Origin: an uncultured Bacillaceae bacterium
GTDB lineage: Bacteria > Bacillota > Bacilli > Caldalkalibacillales > Caldalkalibacillaceae
Length of the DNA stretch: 7,571 bases
Direction: 5' to 3'
NCBI GenBank assembly: GCA_937967685.1
Contig: CALBTX010000138.1
Span: 1-7,571 of the forward strand
Shown here: piece after piece, positions 6,894 to 7,571 of the stretch
How the letters are laid out: the number at the start of each line of letters is the position of its first letter
Numbering within the stretch: position 1 is the first letter of the stretch
Position numbers and translations under genes: made by a program
The notes under the pieces: model-generated
Told to the model about the DNA's origin: nothing
The model's database searches: none
The model's input: the letters and a program-made list of their open reading frames with translations, nothing else

Positions 6894-6924
6894 CTTTTCA
6901 ACTCAACTTAATACAAACTAGACA

Positions 6925-7036
6925 TCTCTTATCCAGAGAGGTGGAGGGACTGGCCCGATGAAACCCGGCAACCATTTGCGCCCTCACGTGCAAAAAGGTG
7001 CTAATTCCTGCAGGTGTCGACCTGGCAGATGAGAGA
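6925..7036 (+). promoter_or_regulatory. SAM-I riboswitch aptamer (S-box)
   Basis: The RNA binds S-adenosylmethionine and turns off methionine uptake when SAM is plentiful. P1 pairs CTCTTATC (6926–6933) with GATGAGAG (7028–7035). The near-invariant core is present: AGAGAGGTGGAGGGACTGG followed by CCCGATGAAACCCGGCAACC (about 6935–6973), including the GATGA kink-turn element. P3 is TTTGCGC (6975–6981) with GTGCAAA-side bases 6988–6994, P4 is CAGGT/ACCTG around a GTCG loop (7011–7024), and the conserved AAGGTGCTAATTCC lies between them. The expression platform is a classic one: GCAGA (7025–7029) can pair with TCTGC (7069–7073), and GAGAGAGG (7031–7038) with CCTTTTTC (7061–7068), making an antiterminator that uses the 3' side of P1. 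Without SAM this would block the terminator and allow metN expression. Confidence 0.97.
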
Positions 7037-7055
7037 GGACGTTTACCTTTGCTGT

Positions 7056-7088
7056 AAAACCCTTTTTCTCTGCGAAAAAGGGTTTTTT
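7056..7088 (+). terminator. SAM-controlled terminator of the S-box leader
   Basis: AAAACCCTTTTTC (7056–7068) pairs perfectly with GAAAAAGGGTTTT (7074–7086) around a TCTGC loop, followed by a T-run to 7088. Its 5' arm and loop are the partner of the antiterminator, so it forms only when SAM holds P1 closed. It lies 23 bases before metN. Confidence 0.93.
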
Positions 7089-7111
7089 AGCGGTTAAAGG
7101 GAGGGAGACAC

Positions 7112-7571
7112 GTGATTCAGTTAAAGGGCATTCGTAAGCACTTTAAGACGGCTGCAGGGACAATCCGAGCTGTAGATGACATAGATCTGACGGTCGAGCC
7201 CGGAGAAATCTTCGGGATTATCGGCTACAGCGGCGCGGGAAAGAGCACCCTTATCCGGACGATCAACTTGCTAGAACCGCCGACCGCCGGAGAAGTAAGG
7301 GTGGGGGAACGCGTTTTTACCCAGTTGTCCGGACGCGAACTGAGGGAAGCGCGGCAGGAAATCGGCATGATTTTTCAGCAGTTCCATTTGCTGTGGTCCC
7401 GTACGGTAAGGGAGAACGTCCGCTTTCCGCTGGAAATCGCCGGCGTTAAGAAGGCCGAAGCCGATGAGAAAGTCAGGCATATGCTCGAGCTTGTCGGCTT
7501 GACGGATAAGGCAGAAGCTTACCCGGCGCAACTGTCCGGCGGGCAGAAGCAGCGGGTCGGGATTGCGAGGG
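7112..7571 (+). CDS. metN: Methionine ABC importer ATP-binding protein, 3' end outside window
   Basis: MetN is the ATPase of the MetNIQ (MetNPQ) importer for methionine, acting at the inner face of the membrane with permease and lipoprotein partners that would be expected just downstream. 153 codons are visible, less than half of the usual length of about 340. Walker A is GYSGAGKST (38–46), the Q-loop is in IGMIFQQFHLL (Gln89/Gln90), and the ABC signature is LSGGQKQR (141–148). The stretch LLWSRTVRENV resembles MetN proteins rather than amino-acid importers in general. Walker B, the H-loop and the C-terminal ACT-like domain lie beyond the edge. The GTG start at 7112 has an AGGGAGG site (7098–7104) seven bases upstream. 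Placement directly behind a SAM riboswitch supports methionine as substrate. Hand counts for four 60-base stretches (7201–7380, 7441–7500) give 55–58% G+C. Confidence 0.93.
   Translation, partial: MIQLKGIRKHFKTAAGTIRAVDDIDLTVEPGEIFGIIGYSGAGKSTLIRTINLLEPPTAGEVRVGERVFTQLSGRELREARQEIGMIFQQFHLLWSRTVRENVRFPLEIAGVKKAEADEKVRHMLELVGLTDKAEAYPAQLSGGQKQRVGIAR

Noticed and set aside
6802..6924. SRP RNA gene (scr) or another small RNA after tadA
   Set aside because: scr was expected from Bacillus gene order, but the stretch is A/T-rich without the GC-rich SRP helix 8 motif; it holds only the metN promoter and leader.

Overview
The window reads as a chromosomal housekeeping segment of a Firmicute of the order Bacillales. 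GuaB, DacA, PdxS, SerS and TadA all look close to their Bacillus subtilis counterparts, and the order yaaC (reverse) – guaB – dacA – pdxS – serS – tadA follows the gyrA–dnaX neighbourhood of Bacillus. Strong AGGAGG-type ribosome binding sites, TTG and GTG starts and an S-box (SAM-I) riboswitch ahead of a methionine-transporter gene also fit. I cannot name the species.

Layout. Positions 1–746 (reverse strand) hold the first 248 codons of yaaC, a conserved gene of unknown function that runs off the left edge. A 197-base divergent intergenic region (747–943) carries the guaB promoter. guaB (944–2404, IMP dehydrogenase), dacA (2487–3830, penicillin-binding D-Ala-D-Ala carboxypeptidase) and pdxS (3947–4831, PLP synthase subunit) follow on the forward strand; dacA and pdxS each have a candidate promoter of their own. 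A clear intrinsic terminator at 4861–4890 closes pdxS. serS (4972–6246, seryl-tRNA synthetase) has its own promoter, built on a 22-base direct repeat, and is followed 54 bases later by tadA (6301–6801, tRNA adenosine deaminase). The 310-base gap 6802–7111 holds a promoter, a complete SAM-I aptamer and its terminator. metN (7112 to the right edge, ATPase of the methionine ABC importer) lies under control of that switch.

How it fits together. The genes serve separate core tasks: guanine nucleotide synthesis, cell-wall trimming, vitamin B6 synthesis, tRNA charging and tRNA wobble editing, followed by a methionine-uptake unit switched off by S-adenosylmethionine. They are neighbours by conserved gene order rather than one pathway.

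Differences from the Bacillus reference order are the most notable points. pdxT, normally next to pdxS, is absent; serS lacks a T-box leader; the dck/dgk genes are missing between serS and tadA; and metN stands where scr and dnaX would be expected. I see no CRISPR array, insertion sequence, phage gene, tRNA or rRNA, and no convincing sign of an undescribed multi-gene system.
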